64,000 nt of DNA, taken from NCBI RefSeq assembly GCF_013364355.1, contig NZ_CP054931.1, forward strand, positions 3,224,001-3,288,000, written 5' to 3'. The translations under genes and the position numbers were made by a program. Shown one piece after another: positions 19,553 to 28,733 of the stretch. The stretch is from Stenotrophomonas sp. NA06056 (GTDB lineage Bacteria > Pseudomonadota > Gammaproteobacteria > Xanthomonadales > Xanthomonadaceae). The notes beneath the pieces were generated by a model, which made no database searches, was not told where the DNA came from, and was given only the letters and a program-made list of their open reading frames with translations. Position 1 is the first letter of the stretch. Every line of letters starts with the position of its first letter.

Positions 19553-21364
19553 ATGCAGCAGGACGCAACGCTGTCATGGCCCACCCGCAGCATGATCGTG
19601 TTGATCGCATTGCTGCAGGGGCTGATGCTTTTCGCCGCCCAGGAACTGGCCGATCAATGGCCGTTCCGGGATATCGGCTGGCGCTACTGCTGGTATGCCT
19701 GGGTACTGACCGTGCCCACTGCGGTGGCATTGACGCTGGTCGATCTGAAGGCGTGGCGCCTGTGGCTGCACGCCGGGCTGGCCTCGCTGCTGGTCCTCGC
19801 GCTGGCCGCTTGGACCGCCTGGAACCTGAGCGGAGAAACCGCGTTGTATGCGGCCGGGCTGCAGGTTCCGCTCTCGATCTGCCTGGCGGTTGCCGCGTTC
19901 ATTGCCCTGCCCTGGTGGCAGTTCCGCCTGCACGCCGATCATTGGCGGGCCGACTATGGCGCGCTGTTCGAACGTGCCTGGCAGAACGGTCTCACCCTGG
20001 TGCTGGCGGCGGTGTTCACCGGCTTGACCTGGCTGCTGCTGTGGCTGTGGGCCGTGCTGTTCCGGATGGTCAAGGTCGACTTCTTCCACGTCCTGTTCGG
20101 CAGCGACGCCTTCATCGCCCTGGCCACCGGCATGCTGGCAGGATTCGGCGTGCTGATCGGGCGCACCCAGCATCGCGCGATGCAGATCACCCGTCAGGTG
20201 CTGTTCGCGATCTGCCGCGGCCTGCTGCCGTTGCTGTCGTTCATCGCGGTGTTGTTCGTGCTGTCGCTGCCGTTCACCGGGCTGGCGCCGCTGTGGGCCA
20301 CGCGTTCGGCCGCCAGCCTGCTGCTGGTGCTGGCGGTGCTGCTGATCAGCCTGGCCAACGCGGTCTACCAGCACGACGACGGCACGCCGCCCTACCCGGC
20401 ATGGCTGCGCCGGCTGGTCGAGGCCAGCCTGCTGGCACTGCCGATCTACGCCGGCCTGGCGTTGTATGCGATGACCCTACGGGTCAGCCAATACGGCTGG
20501 ACCCTCTCGCGCTTCTGGGGCGTCGCGGTGGCGGTGCTGATCGCCGGCTATGCCATCGGCTACGCCTTCGCCGCACTGCGCCGGCAGGGCCGTTGGCTGC
20601 ATCGGCTTGAGCCGGTCAACCGCTGGATGTGCTGGGCCGTGCTGGCCACGGCACTGCTGGCCATCTCGCCGGTGATCGACCCGGTGCGCATCACCCTGGC
20701 CAGCCAGATGAAGCGCCTGCGTGCCGATCCGACGCTGATGACCGCGGACGCTGCAAACCAGCTGCGTTTCGAGCTGGGCCGGCGAGGTGTGCAGGCGCTG
20801 CGCACGCTGCAGAAAGCACCGTCATTGGCGGCCGACACCCGCGCTTCCAGCATCATCGTGCAGGCCTTGGCCCGGCAGAAGCGCGAGTCGCGCTGGGACA
20901 ATGACATCGACGATGGCGTGCGCGACCTGGCCGGCCTGAAGGCACGGATCGTGCAGGCCAAGGGCACCACCTCGCCAGCTGATGACTGGTGGCAGGCGGT
21001 ACTGGACCGCCGCTTGAACGCCGGCGATTGCCTGGACGACGACAAGACCGGCGACAACCGCTGCATCACCCTGCGCCGTGACCTGGACGGCGATGGCCAG
21101 GACGAGGTGCTGCTGTGCATGACCAGCCTGTACAGCGGTCCGCGCTGCCAGCTGCATGTGCGTGAACCGGCTGGCTGGAGAAAGGAGGGTGATGTTTCCT
21201 TCCAGGACGTTGATCAGCGCACCTCGGACGAGGCCCCACAGGCCCTGCGCGATGGCCGCCTGACCGTGCAACCGCCGCGCTGGCCGACGCTGCTGCTTGA
21301 CGGCGCGGCGGGCCAGCTGGAGATTGATCGCAGCAACGACCGCGCGGAGGCGGCCACACCATGA
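19553..21364 (+). CDS. DUF4153 multi-pass membrane protein
   Basis: A 603-residue protein with about 11-12 hydrophobic segments in the first 400 residues (for example MIVLIALLQGLMLFAA and LLVLAVLLISLANAVY). A soluble C-terminal part of about 190 residues includes an aspartate-rich stretch (LDRRLNAGDCLDDDKTGDN). The start is fixed by a perfect AAGGAGG eight bases before ATG 19553; the open frame continues much further upstream but is antisense to algH and ruvX. Function of DUF4153 proteins is unknown. It overlaps tag by four bases (ATGA), suggesting co-transcription. Confidence 0.85.
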   Translation: MQQDATLSWPTRSMIVLIALLQGLMLFAAQELADQWPFRDIGWRYCWYAWVLTVPTAVALTLVDLKAWRLWLHAGLASLLVLALAAWTAWNLSGETALYAAGLQVPLSICLAVAAFIALPWWQFRLHADHWRADYGALFERAWQNGLTLVLAAVFTGLTWLLLWLWAVLFRMVKVDFFHVLFGSDAFIALATGMLAGFGVLIGRTQHRAMQITRQVLFAICRGLLPLLSFIAVLFVLSLPFTGLAPLWATRSAASLLLVLAVLLISLANAVYQHDDGTPPYPAWLRRLVEASLLALPIYAGLALYAMTLRVSQYGWTLSRFWGVAVAVLIAGYAIGYAFAALRRQGRWLHRLEPVNRWMCWAVLATALLAISPVIDPVRITLASQMKRLRADPTLMTADAANQLRFELGRRGVQALRTLQKAPSLAADTRASSIIVQALARQKRESRWDNDIDDGVRDLAGLKARIVQAKGTTSPADDWWQAVLDRRLNAGDCLDDDKTGDNRCITLRRDLDGDGQDEVLLCMTSLYSGPRCQLHVREPAGWRKEGDVSFQDVDQRTSDEAPQALRDGRLTVQPPRWPTLLLDGAAGQLEIDRSNDRAEAATP

Positions 21365-21906
21365 GCGGATACTGCCGCATCGCACCGGGCCACCCGGTAC
21401 ACGAGTACTACCACGCCAACGAATATGGCTTTCCGCAACGCGACGAGCGCGAACTGTTCGAGCGCCTGCTGCTGGAGATCAACCAGGCCGGCCTGAGCTG
21501 GGAAACCATCCTGAAAAAGCGCGAGGGATTCCGCGCAGCCTATGACGCTTTCGACGTCGATCGCGTCGCAGCCTATGTCGAGCAGGACATCGAGCGCCTG
21601 CTGTCCGATCCCGGCATCATCCGCAACCGCCTGAAGGTGCTGGCGGCGATCCACAACGCGCAGGTGATCCAGCAGCTGCGCCAGAGCCACGGCAGCTTCG
21701 CCGCATGGCTGGACGCACACCACCCGCGCAGCAAGGCCGACTGGGTGAAGCTGTTCAAGAAGACCTTCCGCTTCACCGGCGGCGAGATCACCGGCGAGTT
21801 TCTGATGAGCCTGGGCTATCTGCCAGGCGCACATGCCGAGGACTGCCCCGTGCATGCGAAGCTGCTGAAGCTGGCGCCGCCGTGGGTGCAGGCCTCCACC
21901 CGGTAG
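21361..21906 (+). CDS. tag: DNA-3-methyladenine glycosylase I
   Basis: A 181-residue base-excision repair enzyme that removes 3-methyladenine. It has Cys4, His17 and the C-terminal His/Cys of GAHAEDCPVH, the four zinc ligands of Tag, together with the NQAGLSWETILKKREGFR block. The gene starts inside the end of the DUF4153 gene. Its stop codon TAG is part of the GTAG that opens the SMAG element downstream. Confidence 0.93.
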   Translation: MSGYCRIAPGHPVHEYYHANEYGFPQRDERELFERLLLEINQAGLSWETILKKREGFRAAYDAFDVDRVAAYVEQDIERLLSDPGIIRNRLKVLAAIHNAQVIQQLRQSHGSFAAWLDAHHPRSKADWVKLFKKTFRFTGGEITGEFLMSLGYLPGAHAEDCPVHAKLLKLAPPWVQASTR

Positions 21907-21925
21907 TGCCGGCCGCTGGCCGGCA
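21903..21925. repeat. SMAG element fused to the tag stop codon
   Basis: GTAG then TGCCGGCC-GCT-GGCCGGCA. The TAG within the GTAG is the stop codon of the glycosylase gene. The hairpin may also act as a transcription or mRNA-end barrier between the convergent tag and YitT-family genes. Confidence 0.88.
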
Positions 21926-21939
21926 ACCCCCTTGCGCCG

Positions 21940-22647
21940 TCAGACGCCCATGTAGCGGCCGGGGCGGTGGTTGAACATCAGCACCAGGCTGAGCACCACC
22001 GCACCGATGGCCGAGTACATTACCTTCGACGGCGACAGCACGAAGAATGCTGCCACCATCAGGCACGCGTCGAAGGACATCTGCACCTTGCCGGCACTCC
22101 AGCCGCGGGTGCGCTGCAGGTACACGGCCAGGATGCCGATGCCGCCGAGGCTGGCGCGGTGGCGGATGAAGAACAGGATGCCCAGGCCGGACAGCGCGCC
22201 ACCGACCAGCGCCGAGTACAACGGCGCGATATGCGAGAAGTCGGCCCAGCGCGGCAGGATGTCGGTCAGCAGGCCGCAGGCGGTGACCGCCGCGAACGTC
22301 TTCAGGGTGAATTCCCAGCCCATGCGGCGCACCGCCACCCAGTAGAACGGCAGATTGACCAGCACGAACACCAGGCCGAAATTCCAGCCCATGGCGTAGT
22401 GCAGCAGGAATGCCATGCCGGCCATGCCGCCGATCATCAGCCCGCCCTTGGCGAAGATCGCCAGGCCCAGCGAGGCCACCAGCATCGCCAGCACCATGCC
22501 CTGCACGTCCTCGGCGACCGAGTGGCGCAGTGCCTTCTCATCGGCGGGGGTGCCGGCAACATCGGGCGGCGGGGTCAGCGGGCCAGCGGTGACCAGGTGG
22601 CCGTCAGCGTCGTCGCACGGCGCCGGGCCATGGGATTGGAGGGACAT
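21940..22647 (-). CDS. YitT/DUF161 family membrane protein
   Basis: A 235-residue protein with about five to six membrane helices after a 45-residue polar N-terminus rich in Pro/Asp. The GGMAGMAFLLHYAMGWNFGLVFVLVNLPFYW block, the second GGIGILAVYLQ glycine motif and the NHRPGRYMGV end fit the YitT (UPF0750-like) family of unknown transport function. ATG 22647 starts MSLQSHG; the very long open frame upstream of it is not coding. It is convergent with tag. Confidence 0.82.
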   Translation of the reverse strand: MSLQSHGPAPCDDADGHLVTAGPLTPPPDVAGTPADEKALRHSVAEDVQGMVLAMLVASLGLAIFAKGGLMIGGMAGMAFLLHYAMGWNFGLVFVLVNLPFYWVAVRRMGWEFTLKTFAAVTACGLLTDILPRWADFSHIAPLYSALVGGALSGLGILFFIRHRASLGGIGILAVYLQRTRGWSAGKVQMSFDACLMVAAFFVLSPSKVMYSAIGAVVLSLVLMFNHRPGRYMGV

Positions 22648-22788
22648 ACAGGTGGGGGCACTACGGGTGGGGAGCGGTATTAGACACGATCTGCATGACA
22701 GTTGCAGATGAAATCGTTCAGTTGGGAGTTCCGGCGAACGGCGCAGCCCCTCGTGGCTGGGCGGCATACTGCCTCCAAGTCTGGCAGT

Positions 22789-22894
22789 GGGCCGGGCGGG
22801 GGGGCTGTGCAGGGGGCGCTGCAAGTACGTCCATGTAAGCTCGGTCGCCGCATCCATGCGGCTCACGCCCCTGAACAGCCCACCCGCCCGGCCC
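22789..22894. repeat. Long palindromic intergenic element, copy 2
   Basis: Outer arms of 29-30 bases (22789-22818 and 22866-22894) pair almost completely. The interior contains CTGCAAGTACGTCC, TGTAAGCTCGGTCG and an inner hairpin GCCGCAT-CC-ATGCGGC. The core matches copy 3 (reverse orientation), but the arm sequences differ while staying self-complementary. The whole gap 22648-22976 has no convincing gene. Confidence 0.78.
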
Positions 22895-22976
22895 CGGACA
22901 GTTTCCGTGCGCGTCCAGCCACGTAAAGAGAAAAGAAGAGCAGAAGCGGGTCGCTGCGCTCGGTGGGGCGGTTGTC

Positions 22977-23189
22977 TCAGCGCTGGGTGGCCAGGTGGTG
23001 GGCGACCAGGGCGTTTGCATGGCCATGGCCCAGTCCGTGCTCGGATTTCAGGAAGCTGACCAGTTCCATGTGCTTCAGCCCCGGCCGTTTGGCCAGCAGC
23101 CCCAGCCAATGCGCCACCGGCTGCCCGTAGGTCTTCTCGATGGACGGAAAGTAGGACGCCGGGCCCTTGGGTTTGCTGTCGGTGCTCAT
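22977..23189 (-). CDS. DUF4287 domain protein
   Basis: A 70-residue protein with the DUF4287 pattern SYFPSIEKTYGQPVAHWL...HMELVSFLKSEHGLGHGHANALVAHHL. These small proteins occur alone or fused to DUF5655 and are of unknown function; the GHGHANALV segment suggests a helical, possibly nucleotide- or protein-binding fold. ATG 23189 is chosen for the GGGAGC ribosome site and because residues upstream of it are not conserved-looking. Confidence 0.82.
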   Translation of the reverse strand: MSTDSKPKGPASYFPSIEKTYGQPVAHWLGLLAKRPGLKHMELVSFLKSEHGLGHGHANALVAHHLATQR

Positions 23190-23290
23190 GTGCTGCTCCC
23201 TGTTGTTTGGAAAGTACCCAATCGACGAACCACAGAACCACGAATCGACATGGCGCACCTGCCGACCATCGCCGGCACCACCGGGCACCT

Positions 23291-23337
23291 ATCCACGCAT
23301 GGCGTGGATCTACGTGTCGACCAAGGTCGACACCCAC
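23291..23337. repeat. Compound SMAG element, mirror of 11429-11476
   Basis: ATCCACGC-ATG-GCGTGGAT then CTAC, followed directly by GTGTCGAC-CAAG-GTCGACAC then CCAC. It has the same two units as the element near 11.4 kb, in opposite orientation. Confidence 0.85.
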
Positions 23338-23388
23338 CACGAGCAGGCCATGCCATTCCGACAGATCGCGGCCCCCTGTCGAAGGCGG

Positions 23389-23480
23389 GGTGGATCCGGT
23401 TGCGGGGGCGTAAGCGCCATGGATGGCGCGACCGAGCTTACAGGGACGTACTTGCAGCGTCCCCCGCAACCGGACCCACC
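23389..23480. repeat. Long palindromic intergenic element, copy 3
   Basis: Outer arms 23389-23410 and 23458-23480 pair through TCCGGTTGCGGGGG and its complement, with one mismatch nearby. The interior, read on the minus strand, has CTGCAAGTACGTCC, TGTAAGCTCGGTCG and an inner hairpin with the CATCCATG loop. Arms match copy 1; the core matches copy 2. No gene is seen in 23190-23598. Confidence 0.8.
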
Positions 23481-23536
23481 GCGCCATCCCACAGGAACCC
23501 AGCTTTTGCTCTTGCTTCGGCTGTTGCTGTTGAGGT

Positions 23537-23583
23537 TGCCGGCCAGCGGCCGGCACTACCGCGGGCGCCGGGCGCAGCCCGGC
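23537..23583. repeat. Two SMAG-type hairpins before a LysR gene
   Basis: TGCCGGCC-AGC-GGCCGGCA plus CTAC (23537-23559), then GCCGGGC-GCA-GCCCGGC (23567-23583). The second ends 16 bases before the LysR start, so it lies in or near the leader or promoter of that gene. Confidence 0.82.
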
Positions 23584-23598
23584 CGTATCATCCCCCTC

Positions 23599-24498
23599 AT
23601 GCCGCGTGAAAACCTCAACGACCTGCAAGCCTTCGTCCACGTCGCCCGCGAAGGCAGCTTCACCAAGGCCGCTGCCCAGCTGGGCGTCTCCCAGTCCGCC
23701 CTCAGCCACGCCATGCGCGGGCTGGAAGAACGACTGGGCGTGCGCCTGCTGACCCGCACCACCCGCAGCGTCGCCACCACCGAGGCGGGTGCTCGCCTGC
23801 TGGAAACCCTGATCCCGCGCCTTGCCGAGATCGAAGACGAACTGGCGGCCTTGGCCGAATACCGCGAGCGGCCCGCCGGCACCATCCGCATCAATGCCAC
23901 CGGCCACGCCGCCGAATACCTGGCCTGGCCAAGGCTGGCGCCGCTGCTGCAGCAGTACCCGGACCTCAACGTCGAGCTGACCACCGATTACGGCCTGGCC
24001 GACATCGTCGCCGAGCGCTACGACATCGGCATCCGTCTCGGTGAGCGTCTGGCACGCGACATGGTGGCGCTGCCGATCAGCCCGCCGCTGCGCATGCGTG
24101 TGGTGGGCGCGCCGTCGTACTTCCGCCAGCACGTGGCGCCGGTGCACCCGCACGATCTGGCCGGGCACAACTGCATCACCCTGCGCCTGCCCACCCATGG
24201 CGGCCTGATGCCGTGGGATTTCGGCCAGGACGGCAACGAGCTGAGTGTCCGTGTCTCCGGCCAATGGACCTTCAACACCATGGGCATGACCCGGGCGGCA
24301 GCGCTGGCCGGTAGTGGCCTGGCCTGGCTGCCCGAGGACCAGGTGCAGGCGGCCCTGCTGGAAGGCCGCCTGCAATCAACACTGGATGACTGGTGCCCGC
24401 ACTTCGACGGCTACTACGCGTACTACCCGTCGCGCCGGCATGTCACCGTGGCGATGCGCACCGTGCTTGATGCACTGCGTGGGCCGATGGTGGGGTGA
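23599..24498 (+). CDS. LysR-family transcriptional regulator
   Basis: A 299-residue LysR-type regulator. The N-terminal winged helix-turn-helix is NLNDLQAFVHVAREGSFTKAAAQLGVSQSALSHAM (about residues 5-40). The effector domain runs from about residue 90 and ends with HVTVAMRTVLDALR. The PAGTIRINATGHAAEYLAWPRLAPLLQ pattern is of the subgroup often linked to oxidoreductases. It converges with an aldo/keto reductase gene 47 bases away, a possible target, but a divergent arrangement would be the norm. Confidence 0.9.
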   Translation: MPRENLNDLQAFVHVAREGSFTKAAAQLGVSQSALSHAMRGLEERLGVRLLTRTTRSVATTEAGARLLETLIPRLAEIEDELAALAEYRERPAGTIRINATGHAAEYLAWPRLAPLLQQYPDLNVELTTDYGLADIVAERYDIGIRLGERLARDMVALPISPPLRMRVVGAPSYFRQHVAPVHPHDLAGHNCITLRLPTHGGLMPWDFGQDGNELSVRVSGQWTFNTMGMTRAAALAGSGLAWLPEDQVQAALLEGRLQSTLDDWCPHFDGYYAYYPSRRHVTVAMRTVLDALRGPMVG

Positions 24499-24515
24499 GG
24501 CGTGCGGACCAGGGA

Positions 24516-24540
24516 GTGCGGACCAACGGTCCGCACCTAC
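24516..24540. repeat. Hairpin between convergent LysR and reductase genes
   Basis: Perfect 9-bp arms GTGCGGACC-AAC-GGTCCGCAC followed by CTAC, a SMAG-like element. A half-copy (GTGCGGACC) precedes it at 24502-24510. It may serve as a bidirectional transcript end. Confidence 0.8.
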
Positions 24541-24545
24541 CGCGG

Positions 24546-25604
<1,059 letters not shown>

Positions 25605-25671
25605 TCATGACTGGATTTCATGAATGCCGTCCTGCCATCCATCGCACTGGCGCCGGTGGCCGGCGCCCTCG

Positions 25672-26835
25672 TTACCGGACCTCCGAGATCTCCACGCCAT
25701 CCAGCCCCTGCGACAGGGTGCGGGCATCGCCGCCCTGGCTGAGCTTGATGCGCAGGCGCACTTCGTTCTGCGAATCGGCGTAGCGCAGCGCGTCCTCGTA
25801 GCTGATCTCGCCGGCCTGGTACAGCTCGAACAGACTCTGGTCGAAGGTCTTCATGCCCAGCTGGACCGATTCCTTCATCAGTTCCTTCAGCTTGTGGATC
25901 TCGCCGTCGCGGATGTAGTCCTGCACCAGCGGCGTGCCCAGCAGGATCTCCATCGCGACCTTGCGCGAGCGGCCATCCGGCGAAGGGATCAACTGCTGCG
26001 CCACCACGCCCTTGAGGTTCAGCGACAGATCCATCAGCAACTGGTTGCGGCGATCTTCCGGGAAGAAGTTGATGATGCGGTCCATCGCCTGGTTGGCGTT
26101 GTTGGCGTGCAGCGTGCACAGCACCAGATGGCCGGTTTCGGCGAAGGCGATGGCGTGGTCCATGCCCTCGCGGGTACGCACCTCGCCGATCATGATCACG
26201 TCCGGTGCCTGGCGCAGGGTGTTCTTCAGCGCCGCTTCCCAGCTGTCGGTATCGATGCCGACTTCGCGCTGGGTGATGATGCAGCCCTCGTGCTTGTGCA
26301 CGAATTCGATCGGGTCTTCGATGGTGATGATGTGCCCGGTCGAATTCTGGTTGCGGTAACCGATCATCGCTGCCAGCGATGTTGATTTACCGGTACCGGT
26401 AGCGCCGACGAACAGGATGATGCCGCGCTTGGTCATCGCCAGCGTCTTGATGATCGGCGGCAGGCTCAGCTCTTCCACGGTGGGGATGCGCGTCTCGATG
26501 CGACGCAGCACCATGCCGACCTGGTTGCGCTGGTAGAAGCAGCTCACACGGAAGCGGCCGACACCGGACAGGCCGATGGCGAAGTTGCATTCGTGGGTCT
26601 TTTCGAATTCCTCGCGCTGCGCCGGCGTCATCACGTTCAGCACCAGGTCGCGGCTCTGCTGCGGCGTCAGCGGGGTCTGTGTGATCGGCGAGATCTTGCC
26701 GTTCACCTTGATTGCCGGCGGCATGCCGGCGGTGATGAACAGGTCCGAGGCGCGCTGGTGCGCCATCAGCTTGAGGAACGAGGTGAAATCGATGGTGGTC
26801 GCGGTGGTGTTCACGGCGGGCTCCCAATGGGGCAT
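25672..26835 (-). CDS. pilU: Type IV pilus retraction ATPase PilU
   Basis: A 387-residue hexameric ATPase of the PilT/PilU class, cytoplasmic at the base of the type IV pilus. Walker A is GATGTGKST, the Asp box DPIEFVHKHEGC, Walker B VIMIGEVRTREGMDHA and the His box HLVLCTLHANNA. PilU helps PilT retract pili for twitching and DNA uptake. A GTG seven codons downstream (Val8) could be the real start. It follows pilT by 79 bases, the usual order. Confidence 0.94.
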   Translation of the reverse strand: MPHWEPAVNTTATTIDFTSFLKLMAHQRASDLFITAGMPPAIKVNGKISPITQTPLTPQQSRDLVLNVMTPAQREEFEKTHECNFAIGLSGVGRFRVSCFYQRNQVGMVLRRIETRIPTVEELSLPPIIKTLAMTKRGIILFVGATGTGKSTSLAAMIGYRNQNSTGHIITIEDPIEFVHKHEGCIITQREVGIDTDSWEAALKNTLRQAPDVIMIGEVRTREGMDHAIAFAETGHLVLCTLHANNANQAMDRIINFFPEDRRNQLLMDLSLNLKGVVAQQLIPSPDGRSRKVAMEILLGTPLVQDYIRDGEIHKLKELMKESVQLGMKTFDQSLFELYQAGEISYEDALRYADSQNEVRLRIKLSQGGDARTLSQGLDGVEISEVR

Positions 26836-26914
26836 GTACCAGGAATCGGTCGGTGGAGGAAACAGCGCGGGGCCGGCGGCGTAGTGCTGCGCCCTGCCCC
26901 GCCATCGCCTCGCC

Positions 26915-27952
26915 TTACTCGAACAGACGCTTGTCCTTGGCGTATTCGCGGGCCTGGTTGCGGGTGATCAGGCTGCGCTTGACCAGGTCCTGCAGGTGCT
27001 GGTCCAGGGTCATCATGCCGTACTGCTGGCCGGTCTGGATGGCCGAGTACATCTGCGCCACCTTGTCTTCGCGGATCAGGTTGCGGATGGCCGGGGTGCC
27101 GACCATGATTTCCCACGCAGCGGTACGACCGCCACCGACCTTCTTCAGCAGCGCCTGCGAAATGACCGCGCGCAGCGATTCGGACAGCATCGAGCGCACC
27201 ATCGGCTTTTCGCCGGCCGGGAACACGTCGATGATGCGGTCGATGGTCTTGGCCGCCGAACTGGTATGCAGGGTGCCGAACACCAGATGGCCGGTTTCCG
27301 CGGCGGTCAGCGCCAGGCGGATGGTTTCCAGGTCACGCAGTTCGCCGACCAGGATGATGTCCGGGTCCTCACGCAGCGCCGAGCGCAGCGCCTCGTTGAA
27401 ACCATGCGTATCGCGATGCACTTCGCGCTGGTTGATCAGGCACTTCTGCGAGGTGTGCACGAATTCGATCGGATCCTCGACGGTGAGGATGTGGCCGTAC
27501 TCGTTCTTGTTGATGTAGTCGATCATCGCCGCCAGCGTGGTCGACTTGCCCGAACCGGTCGGGCCGGTCACCAGGATCAGGCCCTGCGGCTGCTGGATCA
27601 CCTCGCGGAACAGCGGTGGGCAGGCCAGGTCTTCCAGGGTCAGCACTTCGGACGGAATGGTACGGAACACCGCACCGGCGCCACGATTCTGGTTGAACGC
27701 ATTGACACGGAAGCGCGCCAGCGACGGAATCTCGAAGGAGAAGTCGACTTCGAGGAATTCCTCGTAATCGCGGCGCTGCTTGTCGGACATGATGTCGTAC
27801 ACCAGCGCGTGGACCTGCTTGTGGTCCAGGGCTGGAATGTTGATCCGGCGAACATCACCGTCCACGCGGATCATCGGCGGCAGGCCTGCGGACAGATGCA
27901 GGTCGGACGCTTTGTTCTTTACGGAAAACGCCAACAGCTCGGCGATATCCAT
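26915..27952 (-). CDS. pilT: Type IV pilus retraction ATPase PilT
   Basis: A 345-residue protein, typical length. The N-terminal PAS-like domain begins MDIAELLAFSVKNKASDLHLSAGLPPMIRVDG. Walker A is GPTGSGKST, the Asp box DPIEFVHTSQKC, Walker B IILVGELRDLETIRLA and the His box HLVFGTLHTSSA. The AIRNLIRE motif needed for retraction is present near residue 275. It is divergent from yggS; the 69-90 bases between them hold both promoters. Confidence 0.96.
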   Translation of the reverse strand: MDIAELLAFSVKNKASDLHLSAGLPPMIRVDGDVRRINIPALDHKQVHALVYDIMSDKQRRDYEEFLEVDFSFEIPSLARFRVNAFNQNRGAGAVFRTIPSEVLTLEDLACPPLFREVIQQPQGLILVTGPTGSGKSTTLAAMIDYINKNEYGHILTVEDPIEFVHTSQKCLINQREVHRDTHGFNEALRSALREDPDIILVGELRDLETIRLALTAAETGHLVFGTLHTSSAAKTIDRIIDVFPAGEKPMVRSMLSESLRAVISQALLKKVGGGRTAAWEIMVGTPAIRNLIREDKVAQMYSAIQTGQQYGMMTLDQHLQDLVKRSLITRNQAREYAKDKRLFE

Positions 27953-28039
27953 GAGCGGCTACTCCCCAATAACGGCTTCGACTGGAAGGATCTTTCCCCG
28001 GGCGGCAGTATAGCCTCCTGATTGAACGGAACGCGTTAC

Positions 28040-28717
28040 GTGGCCACTTCCCTGCCCCAGATCCTGAGCAACCTGCACAACGCCGCCGATGCCGCCGGGC
28101 GGCCACCGCCGCGCCTGCTGGCGGTGTCCAAGACCCAGCCGGCCGAGGCCATCGCTGCCCTTGCCGCGCAGGGCCAGACCGCCTTTGGCGAGAACTACGT
28201 GCAGGAAGCGCTGGCAAAGATGCAGGAACTGCAGCACCTGGGCCTGGAATGGCACCTGATCGGCCACCTGCAGTCGAACAAGGCCGAGCCGGTGGCCACG
28301 CACTTCGACTGGGTGCAGAGCGTGGACCGGCCCAAGCTGGTCACCGCCCTGGCCCGTTACCGCCCCGCTGAACGTGGCCCGCTGAACGTGCTCATCCAGG
28401 TCAACATCGATGACGAATCGAGCAAGCACGGCTGCATGCCTGATGACGTGGAGGCGCTGGCTACGGCCATCCTCACCGAACCGAACCTGCGGTTGCGCGG
28501 CCTGATGGCGATTCCTGCGCCATGGCCTGAGGCCGAGCGCAGACGCGATGCATTCGTGCGCATGCGCACACTTTTCGAGGCGTTGGCTTCCGGTCATCCA
28601 CAGGTGGACACCCTGTCGATGGGCATGAGCAGCGACTACGCCGAAGCCATTGCCGAAGGTGCCACCCTGGTGCGCATCGGCACCGCCCTGTTCGGCGCAC
28701 GCCCGCGCCCGGCCTGA
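28040..28717 (+). CDS. yggS: Pyridoxal-phosphate homeostasis protein YggS
   Basis: A 225-residue PLP-binding TIM-barrel protein of the YggS/PLPBP family with no known reaction but a role in vitamin B6 and amino-acid balance. The PLP Lys is in LLAVSKTQPAE; FGENYVQEA, EWHLIGHLQSNK and LSMGMSSDYAEAI are the family blocks. GTG 28040 is taken as start; TTG 28022 would add six residues. It is followed by proC after 16 bases, a conserved pairing next to pilT. Confidence 0.92.
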   Translation: MATSLPQILSNLHNAADAAGRPPPRLLAVSKTQPAEAIAALAAQGQTAFGENYVQEALAKMQELQHLGLEWHLIGHLQSNKAEPVATHFDWVQSVDRPKLVTALARYRPAERGPLNVLIQVNIDDESSKHGCMPDDVEALATAILTEPNLRLRGLMAIPAPWPEAERRRDAFVRMRTLFEALASGHPQVDTLSMGMSSDYAEAIAEGATLVRIGTALFGARPRPA

Positions 28718-28733
28718 TTCCAAGGAGATTCCC

